A DNA stretch of 64,000 nucleotides from JAHQVI01 sp963727575 (GCA_963727575.1 CAVSIA010000030.1:46386-110385), one strand, 5' to 3'; numbered from the stretch's first letter, positions 47,704-57,411 are shown. Notes: generated by a model not told the origin, from the sequence alone. Program-made: numbers and translations.

Positions 47704-48594
47704 ATGGCTCGAAAACGGCTGAACTTCACGGAAGACCATGGCGGCGCGGCGGCTGCCTCCGGCTCGACCGAAGACAGGCATTTCGTTGGTGCTCTGGCGC
47801 GCGGGCTTGAAGTCCTCGCCTGTTTCCGCAAGGGAGAGACGCTGCTCGGCAATCAGGAAATCGCCGCCCGCTGCAAACTGCCGAAGTCGACCGTCTCGCG
47901 GTTGACCTACACGCTCACCAAGCTGGGCTATCTCCATTACGTCGAATCGGTTGCGAAATACCGGCTCGGCACTGCCGTGCTCGCTCTGGGCACCAGCATG
48001 CTGGCGCGGCTCGATGTCAGGAACCTTGCGCGCCCGCTGATGGGCGAACTGGCCATCTTCGCCCGGGCCACCGTCGCCCTGGGGGCGCGTGACCGGCTGA
48101 GCATGACCTATGTCGAATGCGTCAGGGGTCACGCAACGATCTCCCTGACCGTCGATGTGGGCTCACGGCTTTCGATCTCGACAAGCGCCATGGGGCGCGC
48201 CTTCCTTGCGGCCTGCACGGAAGACGAGCGCGCGCCGATTCTCGAGGACATCCGCGCGATCGACAAGGTGAACTGGGCGAAAACCCGCGAGGGGATCTCC
48301 AAGGCCATCGCCGATCACCGCAGCATCGGATGCACCTGCTCGTTTGGCGATTGGCATGAGACCGTCAATGCCATCGCGGTCGGCTTTCGGCCCGGCGGCG
48401 GACTGCCGGCAATGGCGGTGAACTGCGGCGGACCTTCGATGGTGGTCTCGCAGGACTTTCTTCTCGAAGAGGTCAGGCCGCGCCTGATTCGGCTGTGCAA
48501 ACGCCTTGAGGGCAGCATGGGCAACATTCAGCCGCGCCCGGAGGACCCCGACCCGGTGCACGACCGGCTAGCCCCGAGCTCGGTCATTCTATAG
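47704..48594 (+). CDS. IclR family transcriptional regulator
   Basis: The 296-residue protein has an N-terminal winged helix-turn-helix (GNQEIAARCKLPKSTVSRL) and a C-terminal effector domain with the family loop (GRAFLAACTEDERAPIL, SFGDWHETVNAIAVGF). The start at 47704 is chosen since upstream sequence is not IclR-like. The paired operator copies suggest it controls its own gene and the acyl-CoA operon, with a CoA ester or organic acid as effector. C-terminal ~20 residues are Pro/Asp-rich. Confidence 0.92.
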   Translation: MARKRLNFTEDHGGAAAASGSTEDRHFVGALARGLEVLACFRKGETLLGNQEIAARCKLPKSTVSRLTYTLTKLGYLHYVESVAKYRLGTAVLALGTSMLARLDVRNLARPLMGELAIFARATVALGARDRLSMTYVECVRGHATISLTVDVGSRLSISTSAMGRAFLAACTEDERAPILEDIRAIDKVNWAKTREGISKAIADHRSIGCTCSFGDWHETVNAIAVGFRPGGGLPAMAVNCGGPSMVVSQDFLLEEVRPRLIRLCKRLEGSMGNIQPRPEDPDPVHDRLAPSSVIL

Positions 48595-48733
48595 AGCCTG
48601 CGGCCCCGACCGAAGGCGTGCCCGGCTCGCGCTCGGCGGAACAGCGGCACGCGGGCATCCAATTCCGATCATCGAGGGAGACCTGGCGAAGGCGTTGCGC
48701 GCTGAGTTGTCGGACGGCTGCGCGCCGCAAAGA

Positions 48734-48818
48734 TGGTGGAGGGAGCTGGATTCGAACCAGCGTAGGCATAGCCAACGGGTTTACAGCCCGTCCCCTTTAG
48801 CCACTCGGGCACCCCTCC
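48734..48818 (-). tRNA. tRNA-Tyr (GTA)
   Basis: On the minus strand a class II tRNA of 85 bases is seen: acceptor GGAGGGG/TCCCTCC, anticodon loop CTGTAAA in an ACGGG/CCCGT stem (anticodon GTA), long variable arm, TTCGAAT T-loop and an encoded CCA. Confidence 0.95.
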
Positions 48819-49061
48819 AAGAGGTTTCGCCTTCATTCCGTTCAGGAAAATGCCGCGGGGCAAGGCCATCGGCGAAAAGGCTTGAGGTTGATAACATCGC
48901 ATCGCCTGCGATGCAATGCGTGCTCAACCTTGACACGACTGCCTTATAGGCTGGATGAACGCAGAGCGCAATGGCGCTGAGTGCATCTTTCCGCGCTCCG
49001 TGCATGCCGGATCCGCGGCGTTGTATCGATGCCATTCTCACAGCAGGAAGGTCGACGTCCC

Positions 49062-49859
49062 ATGAAGGCCAAACAGGCGCGAACCGGGCCGAAAAGCGTG
49101 CCGCCGAGCCGATGGCGCGGTCAAGCGCGCGAGGTCAGCGACAAGGTCCGCATCTACGGCGTTCACGCCGCTGAAGCCGCGCTCGCCAACCCGGCGCGGC
49201 AGATCACCGCGATCCACGCGACGCCGAATGCCGCGCAACGCGTCGCGGCGATGGCCCGCCCCGGCCTGCCGGAGATTACGCCGGCCACGCCCAAGGACCT
49301 CGACCGCATGCTCGGGGCCGACACCGTCCACCAGGGCATCCTCATCGAGGCGGCGCCGCTGCCGGAGCTCAGCCTCACCGACCTGCCCGACGCGCGTCTG
49401 ATCCTGGTTCTGGATCAGATCACCGATCCGCATAATGTCGGCGCGATCCTGCGGTCCGCCAGCGCGTTCGGCGTCGATGCGGTGGTCACGACGGCCCGCC
49501 ACAGTCCGCCGCTCGGAGGAGCGCTGGCCAAGGCCGCGTGCGGCGCGCTCGAACATGTCCCGGTCATCCTGGTGCCCAACCTTGCGCGCGCCATGGTGGA
49601 GATCGGCGAGGCCGGCTTCATGCGGGTCGGTCTGGATTCCGACGGCGAGACCGCGCTTGAGGCTCTCGAGGCCCCGGAACGGGCCGCTCTGGTGCTCGGC
49701 GCCGAGGACAAGGGCCTTCGCCGGCTGACCCGCGAGCATTGCGAGGCGGTCTGCGCTTTGACGACCTTCGGCGCGATCGGCAGCCTGAACGTCTCGAACG
49801 CGGCGGCGATCGCTCTCCACCTCATCTCCCATAAAATAAGAAGCCGCCCGGCGCTCTAG
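49062..49859 (+). CDS. rlmB: 23S rRNA (guanosine-2'-O)-methyltransferase RlmB (TrmH family)
   Basis: The ~265-residue SPOUT methyltransferase has the N-terminal SpoU substrate-binding domain (VRIYGVHAAEAALANPARQI) and the knotted catalytic domain with LVLDQITDPHNVGAILRSA, LVLGAEDKGLRRLTRE and GSLNVSNAAAIAL. It modifies G2251 of 23S rRNA in E. coli. An in-frame ATG at 49029 is possible. It lies next to tRNA-Tyr, a common arrangement in Rhizobiales. Confidence 0.9.
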   Translation: MKAKQARTGPKSVPPSRWRGQAREVSDKVRIYGVHAAEAALANPARQITAIHATPNAAQRVAAMARPGLPEITPATPKDLDRMLGADTVHQGILIEAAPLPELSLTDLPDARLILVLDQITDPHNVGAILRSASAFGVDAVVTTARHSPPLGGALAKAACGALEHVPVILVPNLARAMVEIGEAGFMRVGLDSDGETALEALEAPERAALVLGAEDKGLRRLTREHCEAVCALTTFGAIGSLNVSNAAAIALHLISHKIRSRPAL

Positions 49860-49873
49860 GCAATCCGGGCGGC
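49843..49873. terminator. Hairpin overlapping the rlmB stop
   Basis: GCCGCCCGG and CCGGGCGGC form a perfect 9-bp stem with the rlmB stop codon in the loop. Read on the minus strand it is followed by CTTCTTATTTTAT, so it can end the leftward small secreted protein transcript as well. Confidence 0.65.
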
Positions 49874-49939
49874 CAACTTCAAGGCGATCAGCGCGATTAC
49901 CGATATCTGTGGTGATGGCGATGATGCGGCGGAGCGTCC

Positions 49940-50179
49940 TTATAGGAATTCTTCGCGGATGCAGCCGGGACGGCCATGAATCTCGTCGGCAAGCTTGCCG
50001 AGGACATTGAACGGCCATTCGTCACGATGGCACGTGCGGCCAACAATGGCGTCGGTGAGCAGATAGATACCCACGCCGATGGCGATTGCGCCGCCGTCGG
50101 CCTTAGCCTGATTGATAGAACCGGCCGTCATCGTGGCGGAAAGTGCCAGTGCGGCCACTGCTGTTGAGATCGCTTTCAT
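49940..50179 (-). CDS. Small exported protein, unknown function
   Basis: The 79-residue protein starts at the ATG at 50179, preceded by GGAGGG. It has a signal peptide (STAVAALALSATMTAGSINQ, cleavage near AKA), a Gly/Ile segment and two cysteines (TCHRDEWPF, GCIREE) that could form a disulphide. No family is recognised. The terminator hairpin at the rlmB stop is oriented to serve it. Confidence 0.6.
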   Translation of the reverse strand: MKAISTAVAALALSATMTAGSINQAKADGGAIAIGVGIYLLTDAIVGRTCHRDEWPFNVLGKLADEIHGRPGCIREEFL

Positions 50180-50363
50180 AGTCCCTCCGTCAAACACGCC
50201 GTACCGCATTTTTTGCGGCGTTACACTTGTGACCGTAAAAATTGCGAGCAATACGGCTGAAGTCTAAATATCGCCTGAAGGATTACCGTTTCATGAATGA
50301 ACGGCCAGGCGGGATTTCGACTTGCGCTGATTGCCGCCTTATTCCGGGATTTTTTAGAACGCC

Positions 50364-50660
50364 TTAGTCGCAATGGACCGGGCGATAACATTTATTGTAA
50401 CCGGGCTCGCATTCGACATCGCCCCAGCAATTCCGGTAGCAGTCGCCGCGGACCCAGTGACAGCGGGGCTCGCCGCGATAGCAGTGCTCCCGGTCGTTGG
50501 CGCGGGCGGACAGAGCGCTGAGACCCAGCACGCCCAAGGCCACGCCGGCGCCGAAAGCGGCGTTGCGGCCGCGCCTAGCTTCCGCGCTGTCCGTGGCGAC
50601 GATGAGAAGGGATGCCGTCAGAAGCAGTGCGATGAGGACGGCGGGAAGTTTGCTCAACAT
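50364..50660 (-). CDS. Small exported Cys-rich protein, unknown function
   Basis: The 98-residue protein starts at 50660, with GGAG six bases upstream (the ATG at 50672 lacks one). It has a signal/anchor segment (AVLIALLLTASLLIVATDSA), a Gly/Ala stretch and then six cysteines in ~45 residues (EHCYRGEPRCHWVRGDCY, NCWGDVECEPGYNKCYRPVH). It is probably periplasmic and disulphide-bonded. It is not related in sequence to the neighbouring small exported protein. Confidence 0.65.
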   Translation of the reverse strand: MLSKLPAVLIALLLTASLLIVATDSAEARRGRNAAFGAGVALGVLGLSALSARANDREHCYRGEPRCHWVRGDCYRNCWGDVECEPGYNKCYRPVHCD

Positions 50661-50841
50661 GACGATCTCCATCGCTGTTGAATGATTGAAGGGATCTTGC
50701 CCGTCGCTCCGACGGGGCGGCTGGAAAGACAGCGCCGAGTTTAGGCCCCGGCCTCTGAAGCGGCGTTTAAGCAGATCCGTAGAATTGAGGCGATCGCGGC
50801 TGGAAATATCGCATGTGGCCAGGCTGCAATCTCAGCGCAGA

Positions 50842-53800
50842 TCAGTGAAAATTTCGGCCCTTCGGCAAGGTCTGCATCGCCACCTCGTCATCCGGCTGCT
50901 GGATCTTGCGGTGAACATAGGCGCGGCGATCCTCCTCGACGGGGCGGCGCACCTCATCGCCCGGAGAGAGAAAATCGCCTGCCGCCGGCGCGGTCTCGGC
51001 GAGCTTCGCCAGATGCCCGCTCATGTCGAACATCTCGCGGGCGACGACATGGATCACGCCCTGCTCGCTCTGAAGCTGGCCGCGCACGCCGAGCAGCCGC
51101 GCGCCGAGTACGATCCGCCGGTATTCCTCGAAGACTTTCGGCCAGATGATGATGTTGGCGATGCCGGTCTCGTCTTCGAGCGTGGAGAAGATGACGCCGG
51201 ACGCCGTCCCCGGCCGCTGCCGGATGAGGACGATGCCAGCCACTTTGACGAAGCCTCCCGAGGTCAGGTTCCGCAATTGCGCCGACTGCAGATAGCTGCG
51301 CCGCTGGAATTCGCCGCGCAGCAGCGCCATCGGATGGGCTTTCAGCGACATGCGGATGGCGATGTAGTCGGCCAGTACGTGCTCGCCGAGCGCCATCGCC
51401 GGCAGGGACACGTCGGCCTCGCGGGCGAGCGGGCTGCTCTGGGTGGCGGCAAAGAGCGGCAGGCCGGCGAGCATGGCGGCGGGCGTGCCGGTCTCGGCAT
51501 AGCGGGAGACGGCCCACAGCGCCTGCCGGCGGTCGAGGCCGATCGAGCGGAAGGCGTCGGCCTCGGCGAGGATCTTCAGCTTGCGGACGGGCAGGCCGGT
51601 TCGCGCGGCGAAGTCGTCGAGGGTCGATAGCCGTCACCCCGCGCCTTCTCGATGGCTCCCGCGTCGTCTGAGCTTAGCCCCTTCACCTGCCGGAAGCCGA
51701 GCCGCAGGGCATGATCGGGGTTTCGCCCCCTTCCCTCGCGGGAGAGGGCGGCGCGGAGCGCCGGGTGAGGGGGGGCTGACTCGCCGCAAAGTGTGAACTC
51801 GCTGATAGTTCCACACCCCTCACCCACCCGCCTTCGGCTGGAGCCCTCTCCCGCAAGGGGAGAGGGCAGATTCGCGGCATTCTCAGTGCCCGACCCTTGC
51901 CCCCGGACAGAGAGGGCATCACAAATCGCAGGATTAGGAGGAGTGGACCCAAAGCGTTCGCCTTCGGGAGAGGGCAAGAGCGATTGCGGCGTCCGAATGC
52001 CCCCGCGCGCCTCCAGCGTGCAGTCCCAATGGCTGTGATTGATATCCACTTCCCGCGCCTCGCCGCCATGATCGCGGAAGTCGCGGACGATCTGGGCGGG
52101 GGCGTAAAAGCCCATCGGCTGGGAGTTGAGCAGCGCGCAGGCGAAGACGTCGGCGTGGTAGCATTTGATCCAGGAGGAGACATAGACGAGCAGCGCAAAG
52201 CTCGCCGCATGGCTCTCCGGGAAGCCATATTCGCCGAAGCCCTCGATCTGGCGGAAACAGCGCTCGGCGAAATCGGCGTCATAGCCGTTGCGCTTCATGC
52301 CTTCGACAAGCTTTTCGCCGAAGGTCTGGATCGTGCCGGCATGGCGGAAGGTGGCCATGGCGCGGCGAAGTCCGTCCGCCTCGTCGGGGGTGAAGCCGGC
52401 CGCGACGATGGCGATCTTCATCGCCTGCTCCTGAAAGAGCGGTACACCGAGGGTTTTCTCGAGCACCCCTCTCAGCTCCTCGCTCGGATACTCGACCTCC
52501 TCCTTCTTGTCGCGCCGGCGCAGATAGGGATGCACCATGTCGCCCTGGATCGGGCCGGGGCGGACGATGGCCACCTCGATGACCAGATCGTAGAATTTGC
52601 GCGGCCGCAGGCGCGGCAGCATCGACATCTGCGCCCGGCTCTCGATCTGGAACACGCCGACCGTGTCGGCCTTGCAGATCATGTCGTAAACGTCGGACTG
52701 GTCCCAGGGGATGTTCGCCAATGTGCATTGCCTGCCATAGAGGCTTTTGAGCAGATCGAAGCTCTTGCGGATGCAGGTCAGCATGCCGAGGGCGAGCACG
52801 TCGATCTTCAAAAGGCCGAGCTGGTCGAGATCGTCCTTGTCCCACTCGATCATGGTGCGGTCGGCCATGGCGGCATTGCCGATCGGCACGATGTCTTCGA
52901 GCAGCCCGCGCGTGATGACGAAGCCGCCGGTGTGCTGGCTGAGATGGCGGGGAAAGCCGGTCAGCTCGCGGGCAAGGCGGACGGCGAGCCGCAGGTTACG
53001 GTCGGCCGGGTCGAGCCCGACCTCGCGGATGTGGCTGTCCTCCACGCCCTTGGACGACCACCACCACATCATGCCGGACAGCGCGCCGATCACCTCCTCG
53101 GACAGGCCCAGCGCCTTGCCGACCTCGCGGATGGCGCTCTTGGCGCGATAGGTGATGACGGTGGCGACGATGCCGGCGCGGTCGCGGCCGTATTTTTCGT
53201 ACACATACTGCATGACCTCCTCGCGCCGTTCGTGCTCGAAATCGACGTCGATATCCGGCGGCTCGCCGCGCTCGGCGGAGATGAAGCGCTCAAACAGCAG
53301 GTCGATCTCGGCAGGGTTGACGGAGGTGATGCCGAGATAATAGCAGACCGCGGAATTCGCCGCCGAGCCGCGCCCCTGGCAGAGAATGCCGACGCTGCGG
53401 GCATGGCGGACGAGGTCGAAGACGGTGAGGAAGTAGCGGGCGTAATCGAGCCGCTCGATCAGCTCCAGCTCGTACTCGATCTGCTTTCTGACGCTCTCCG
53501 GCACGCCGTCCGGATATCGCCGCCTCATGCCTTCTTCCGTATGATGAACGAGGGCTTCCTGCGGCGAAGCGAAGGGTTCGTAAGGCTCGTCGGGATATTC
53601 GTATTTCAACTCGTCGAGCGAAAAGCGGCAACGCGCGGCGATCTCCACGCTGCGGGCGACGGCCTCGTCATAGTCCGGATAGAGGCGGGCGATCTCGTCC
53701 GGGTGCTTCAGATGCCGCTCGGCATTGCGCTGCAGGCGGTAGCCGGCATCGGCGATGGTGCATTTTTCGCGGATGCAGGTCAGCACATCCTGCAGCGGCT

Positions 53801-54607
53801 TGCGGTTGGGCGCGTGATAGAGGCAGTCGCCGACCGCGACCATCGGCGCGCCGGTTTCCTTGCCCAGCTTCGCCAGACGCGCCAGCCGCCGTGCATCCTG
53901 CCCATCGAAGACGAGCGCCGCGCCGATGAAAACCTGCCCCGGAAACCGGCTGGCGAGGTCCCAGGCGGCTTCGGCGAAGGCCTGGGGCGGCTCCTCCGCA
54001 GGCGGCATCAGAATGAGGATCTGCCCCTCGCCATTGCGGATCAGATCGTCGAGCCAGAGATAGCATTCGGCTTTCGGCGCGCGGCGATTGCCGCAAGTGA
54101 GCAGCCGGCAGAGCCGTCCCCAGGCGTCGCGGTCGGTCGGCAGGCAGGCGATTTCCAGGCCATGCTGCGAAGTGTCGCCGGGGCTCGATCGGGGCAAGCC
54201 CGCCCTATTCCTCGTCGCCCCGGCCTTCGAGCGGGCCGCCCTGTCTTTCGTCGCCCGGCGGCCGTTAGGCCGAGCCGGGGCCCAATAGCACATCGGCGCG
54301 GGATGAGATCGTCGAAATGCGCGCAGGCCCCGGCTTGGAAGCCGGGGCGACGCCGGAAGGACGGGGAGGTCTCCGTGCGATCCTCCATCCTATCCTGCAA
54401 AACCAGACGGCAGCCGGGGATGTATTGCAGCCCGGCCTGCTTGGCCGGCTTATGCGCGCGCACCACACCGGCGACGCTGTTGCGGTCGCAAATGGCGAGC
54501 GCCTTATAGCCGAGCGCCGCCGCTACGACGGCCAGTTCCTCCGGGCGCGAAGCCCCGCGCAGAAAGCTGAAATTGCTCGCCGTCACCAGCTCCGCATAGG
54601 CGCTCAT
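50842..54607 (-). CDS. dnaE2: Error-prone DNA polymerase DnaE2/ImuC (frameshifts, two repeat insertions)
   Basis: ImuC is the translesion polymerase of the alphaproteobacterial SOS mutasome. The start at 54607 gives the PHP domain (FSFLRGASRPEELAVVAAAL); the palm has GRGSAANSAVCYYLGIT and the catalytic PDIDVDFEHERREEV; the OB domain VKVAGIVLIRQRPGTASGV and C-terminus are read in another frame after a shift near 51625. Two GC-rich palindromic segments interrupt conserved sequence at ~54175-54385 and ~51714-52005. The start overlaps the imuB stop as ATGA. Confidence 0.9.
51714..52005. repeat. Palindromic repeat inserted in frame within dnaE2
   Basis: The segment contains CCCTCTCCC-GCAA-GGGGAGAGGG, CTCGCGGGAGAGGGC, and CTTCGGGAGAGGGC units facing each other. 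It separates the conserved NHSHWDCTLE from ALRLGFRQVKGL, which are close together in other DnaE2 proteins, and keeps the frame open for ~97 codons. Confidence 0.75.
54175..54385. repeat. Second palindromic repeat inserted within dnaE2
   Basis: It contains CCCCGGCTTGGAAGCCGGGG as a perfect palindrome and further GCCCCGG blocks in both orientations, between CRLVLQD and LEIACLPTDRDAWG of the PHP domain. Normal DnaE2 proteins join these two with only a few residues. Confidence 0.75.
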
Positions 54608-56169
54608 GGGAACAGCCCGTGCATGAACCAGCGCTGGTGCTCGCTCTTGCCGTAGACGCCTTCGCGGTAGAGCCAGAAGCGCTGCCCCCGCTCGTCCTCG
54701 ACGACATAGTAATCGCGTGCCGCCGGCACCTTGCCGCCTCCGCTCTCCTGCCACCATTCCGGCGAGATGCGCTCCGGTCCCTCGGCGCGGGTGACGTTGT
54801 GATGGCAGCGCCGCCAGACGAATTTGCGCGGCGGGTAGTCCGGCACCAGCGCGATGGCCGTGATCGGCTCGGGATGCGGCAGCATCATCAGCGGCCGGGG
54901 CAGGCACATCGGCGACGGCGCGGCCGACGCCCTGGGCTGGGCGGCGCCAGTGGCGGGGATCTGAATGCTGGCGCGCTCCGGCCAATGGCTTTCGGCAAAG
55001 GCAAAGCGCGTCACCGATTTTTCGCCCAGCCTTGCCGCCACCCGGTCGAGAAACTGCGCGATCTTCTCCTTGTCGTTCTCGCCATCCGAAACGCTGCCGA
55101 GAATATCGGTCTGCCGGTTGACGAGCGGCTCGGCGCACAGGGCATAGAGCGCGACCGCGTCGAAACCGAGCGTCGGGTCGAACCGGCCTTCGAGCGCGGA
55201 CAGCTTCTCCCTCAGCACGCGGGCGACATGCTTCGGCGCGGCGCTTGGCCGGGCCATCTGGAAACGCACCTCGCTGACGCCGTTCTGGGTGTCGAACAGC
55301 GCCAGGGTGAAGCGCCGCGCGCCTTTGCCGTCGGTCTGCAGGCGTTCGGTGACGCTGTCGATGAGGATGCGCGCGGTTTTCTCCAGCCCCTCGAAGGCCG
55401 TCAGCGGATCGGCGAATTCTAAACGCGCGGCATAGACCGGCTCCGGCATCAGCGGCGAAAGCGCCTCGCCCTCCCGCCCGAGCGCCTGATCGAGACGGCA
55501 GGTGATCGCCTTGCCGAGCCGGGCCCTGAGGCTCGCGCGCGGGATCTGCAAAATCTGGCCGACGGTCTTCAGCCCGAGCCGTTCCAGAAGCGCTGCGCCT
55601 TCCGCGCCGATCCGCAGCGCTTTCACGGAGAGCGCCGCGAGCGCATGCGCCTCTTCGCCCGGCGGCACGACGACGGACGGCGTCTTGGAAAACCGCGCCA
55701 GCCCCCAGGCCGCGCCCGCCGTGCTCGCCATGGCGCCGCGTGCGGCAAAGCCAAGGCCATGCAGGAAGTGGACGATACGGTCGAGCATCGCCTCTTCGCC
55801 GCCGAACAGATGCGCAAGCCCGGTGGCTTCGATCCACAGGCCGTCCGGCTGGTCCGGCGCCGTCCATGGACTGAAGCGGTTGCAGATGGCGGCCAGTCGC
55901 TTCAGCTCGCGCGCCTCGCCCTGCGGCTCGTGCGGGGCGGCGGCAAGCGAGGGCAGCATGGCGCAGGCATCGGTGAGCAGCATGCCCGTCTGCAATCCGG
56001 CCTCGCGCGCGGACCTGTTGAGCCCGGCGATGCGTTTGCCGCCCTTGCCCTTGGCAATCACCGCCAGCGGCTTGGGCGAAGCGTCACGCAGCGTCACGCC
56101 GCCCTTTGACCGCGCTTCGAGCCGGTCCGTCCGCCAATAAGGGAGCCATATGGAAACCACGCGTTGCAT
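54604..56169 (-). CDS. imuB: ImuB, catalytically inactive Y-family polymerase-like protein
   Basis: The ~521-residue protein starts at 56169 (MQRVVSIWLPYWRTDRLEAR), the standard ImuB opening. It has the Y-family fingers/palm fold but not the acidic catalytic residues, e.g. FSPWTAPDQPDGLWIEATG, then the helix-hairpin-helix LGLKTVGQILQIPRASL and a C-terminal ImuA/beta-clamp contact region ending HQRWFMHGLFP. ImuB links ImuC to the sliding clamp. It overlaps imuA by 86 bases and dnaE2 by four. Confidence 0.92.
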   Translation of the reverse strand: MQRVVSIWLPYWRTDRLEARSKGGVTLRDASPKPLAVIAKGKGGKRIAGLNRSAREAGLQTGMLLTDACAMLPSLAAAPHEPQGEARELKRLAAICNRFSPWTAPDQPDGLWIEATGLAHLFGGEEAMLDRIVHFLHGLGFAARGAMASTAGAAWGLARFSKTPSVVVPPGEEAHALAALSVKALRIGAEGAALLERLGLKTVGQILQIPRASLRARLGKAITCRLDQALGREGEALSPLMPEPVYAARLEFADPLTAFEGLEKTARILIDSVTERLQTDGKGARRFTLALFDTQNGVSEVRFQMARPSAAPKHVARVLREKLSALEGRFDPTLGFDAVALYALCAEPLVNRQTDILGSVSDGENDKEKIAQFLDRVAARLGEKSVTRFAFAESHWPERASIQIPATGAAQPRASAAPSPMCLPRPLMMLPHPEPITAIALVPDYPPRKFVWRRCHHNVTRAEGPERISPEWWQESGGGKVPAARDYYVVEDERGQRFWLYREGVYGKSEHQRWFMHGLFP

Positions 56170-56863
56170 CGAACTCCATCTCCCATTCCCGTGGCGGAAG
56201 ACCGCCCATGCGTTCCAGGCGAAGCTGCAGGCGGGGCGGTCCCAGAAGCCGATATCCGCCATGCTCGCCTTCGGACCGGCTCGGCCGGGCCGATATCCGC
56301 CAGCGGCCCTGAGCCGCGGTCGTCCCCTCGCTCTGCCAGTGGCGCATGAGGAAAAACGGCGTGCCGCTGGCCGCGCTGCGCAGTTTCAGCCGCCGGCTGG
56401 AGGCGAAGCCGTAGAGGCGTTCTTTCGGGCCGGACATGCCGATCACCGCACCGAAAGCGCCCGAGGCAATCGCCTCTTCCAGCGTCCACAGCAGATCCTT
56501 TTCCTTCCCCGCCGTGATCATCAGAACCCGGTCCGGCTCGATGCCCAGGGCAGGCAGCCCATAGCCGTAAAGCCCGCCGCGCTCCTGCGCCTCGCTCGCC
56601 AATGCGCAGTAGCAAAGGTTTTTGCTGCCGCCTGCCATTGCCTTTGCCGCCATCGAAAAGGCGAGGGCGAGCGTCAGGCTCTCATCGCCGGGGGCTGCGG
56701 CGAGCAGCTCATGAAAGCCCGATGCCAGCAGCGCCTCGGGCCCCGGCTCCCGCGCCTCGGCCGGCACCTTGCCCTCAGCCGAAGCCAGCCGGAGCACGGC
56801 CGGCTTTTTCCGCTTCGCCTGGGACGGCCCGGCGCGGTATAAAGTGGGTTGCGGCGACTGCAT
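56084..56863 (-). CDS. imuA: ImuA, SOS mutasome accessory protein
   Basis: The 259-residue RecA/SulA-like protein has the segment FHELLAAAPGDESLTLALAF, then GLYGYGLPALGIEPDRVLMI and an ending FDATRGFHMAPLLADG. ImuA acts with ImuB and DnaE2 in damage-induced mutagenesis. It is the first gene of the operon, and a LexA box lies just 11 bases before its start codon. Confidence 0.88.
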   Translation of the reverse strand: MQSPQPTLYRAGPSQAKRKKPAVLRLASAEGKVPAEAREPGPEALLASGFHELLAAAPGDESLTLALAFSMAAKAMAGGSKNLCYCALASEAQERGGLYGYGLPALGIEPDRVLMITAGKEKDLLWTLEEAIASGAFGAVIGMSGPKERLYGFASSRRLKLRSAASGTPFFLMRHWQSEGTTAAQGRWRISARPSRSEGEHGGYRLLGPPRLQLRLERMGGLPPREWEMEFDATRGFHMAPLLADGPARSAVKGRRDAA

Positions 56864-56873
56864 AGCGGCATTT

Positions 56874-56888
56874 GTTCTCTTTTTGTTC
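56874..56888 (-). promoter_or_regulatory. LexA (SOS) box of the imuA-imuB-dnaE2 operon
   Basis: GTTC-N7-GTTC (GAAC-N7-GAAC on the coding strand), the alphaproteobacterial LexA site, spans these 15 bases immediately upstream of imuA. LexA bound here would block the promoter or ribosome-site region. Confidence 0.88.
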
Positions 56889-57003
56889 TTGCCCTAAGGA
56901 ACGCCATTCGCCCCCTTCTGTCAAGCCCCTCGCATTCGCGGATACATCTTCCGCGCCGGCAATGTTACAGATAGGAAACGCTTTCGCCCGAAGGAACCAA
57001 AGC

Positions 57004-57411
57004 ATGGACATTCGCAAGGCAGGAACCAGCCCGACCCGGCGCGCCAGCCCCGACTATTTCACCGGCGCGGTCTGGCAGGACGTCATCATCGAAGCGCCGG
57101 AGCCAGCCCGCATCCGCGCGCTGCGCGTCAGCTTCGAACCCGGCGCGCGCACCAACTGGCACACCCATCCGCTCGGCCAGACACTGCATGTGCTGAGCGG
57201 CGTCGGCCGGGTGCAGACCCTGGGCGGCCCGGTGCGCGAGATCCGCCCCGGCGACAGCGTCTGGATTCCGCCGGGCGAAAAACACTGGCACGGCGCCGCG
57301 CCCGACGTAGCCATGGTGCATCTGGCGCTCCAGGAGGCCGAGAACGGTAGCCAGGTGAATTGGCTCGAACCGGTGACGGACGAGGATTATCGGGCGGCGC
57401 CATCGGCGTGA
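57004..57411 (+). CDS. Cupin-domain protein
   Basis: The 135-residue single-domain cupin has the two metal-binding motifs: NWHTHPLGQTLHVLSGVG and PGDSVWIPPGEKHWHGA. Small cupins of this type include carboxymuconolactone-associated proteins and quercetin-like dioxygenases; the exact reaction is unknown. The ATG at 57004 is preceded by AAGGAACC. It is divergent from imuA across ~140 bases. No further gene is seen in 57412-57689. Confidence 0.85.
   Translation: MDIRKAGTSPTRRASPDYFTGAVWQDVIIEAPEPARIRALRVSFEPGARTNWHTHPLGQTLHVLSGVGRVQTLGGPVREIRPGDSVWIPPGEKHWHGAAPDVAMVHLALQEAENGSQVNWLEPVTDEDYRAAPSA

Noticed and set aside
51897..54509. 870-codon open frame on the plus strand
   Set aside because: Antisense to dnaE2, no domain, typical Asp/Ala/Gly/Arg shadow composition.
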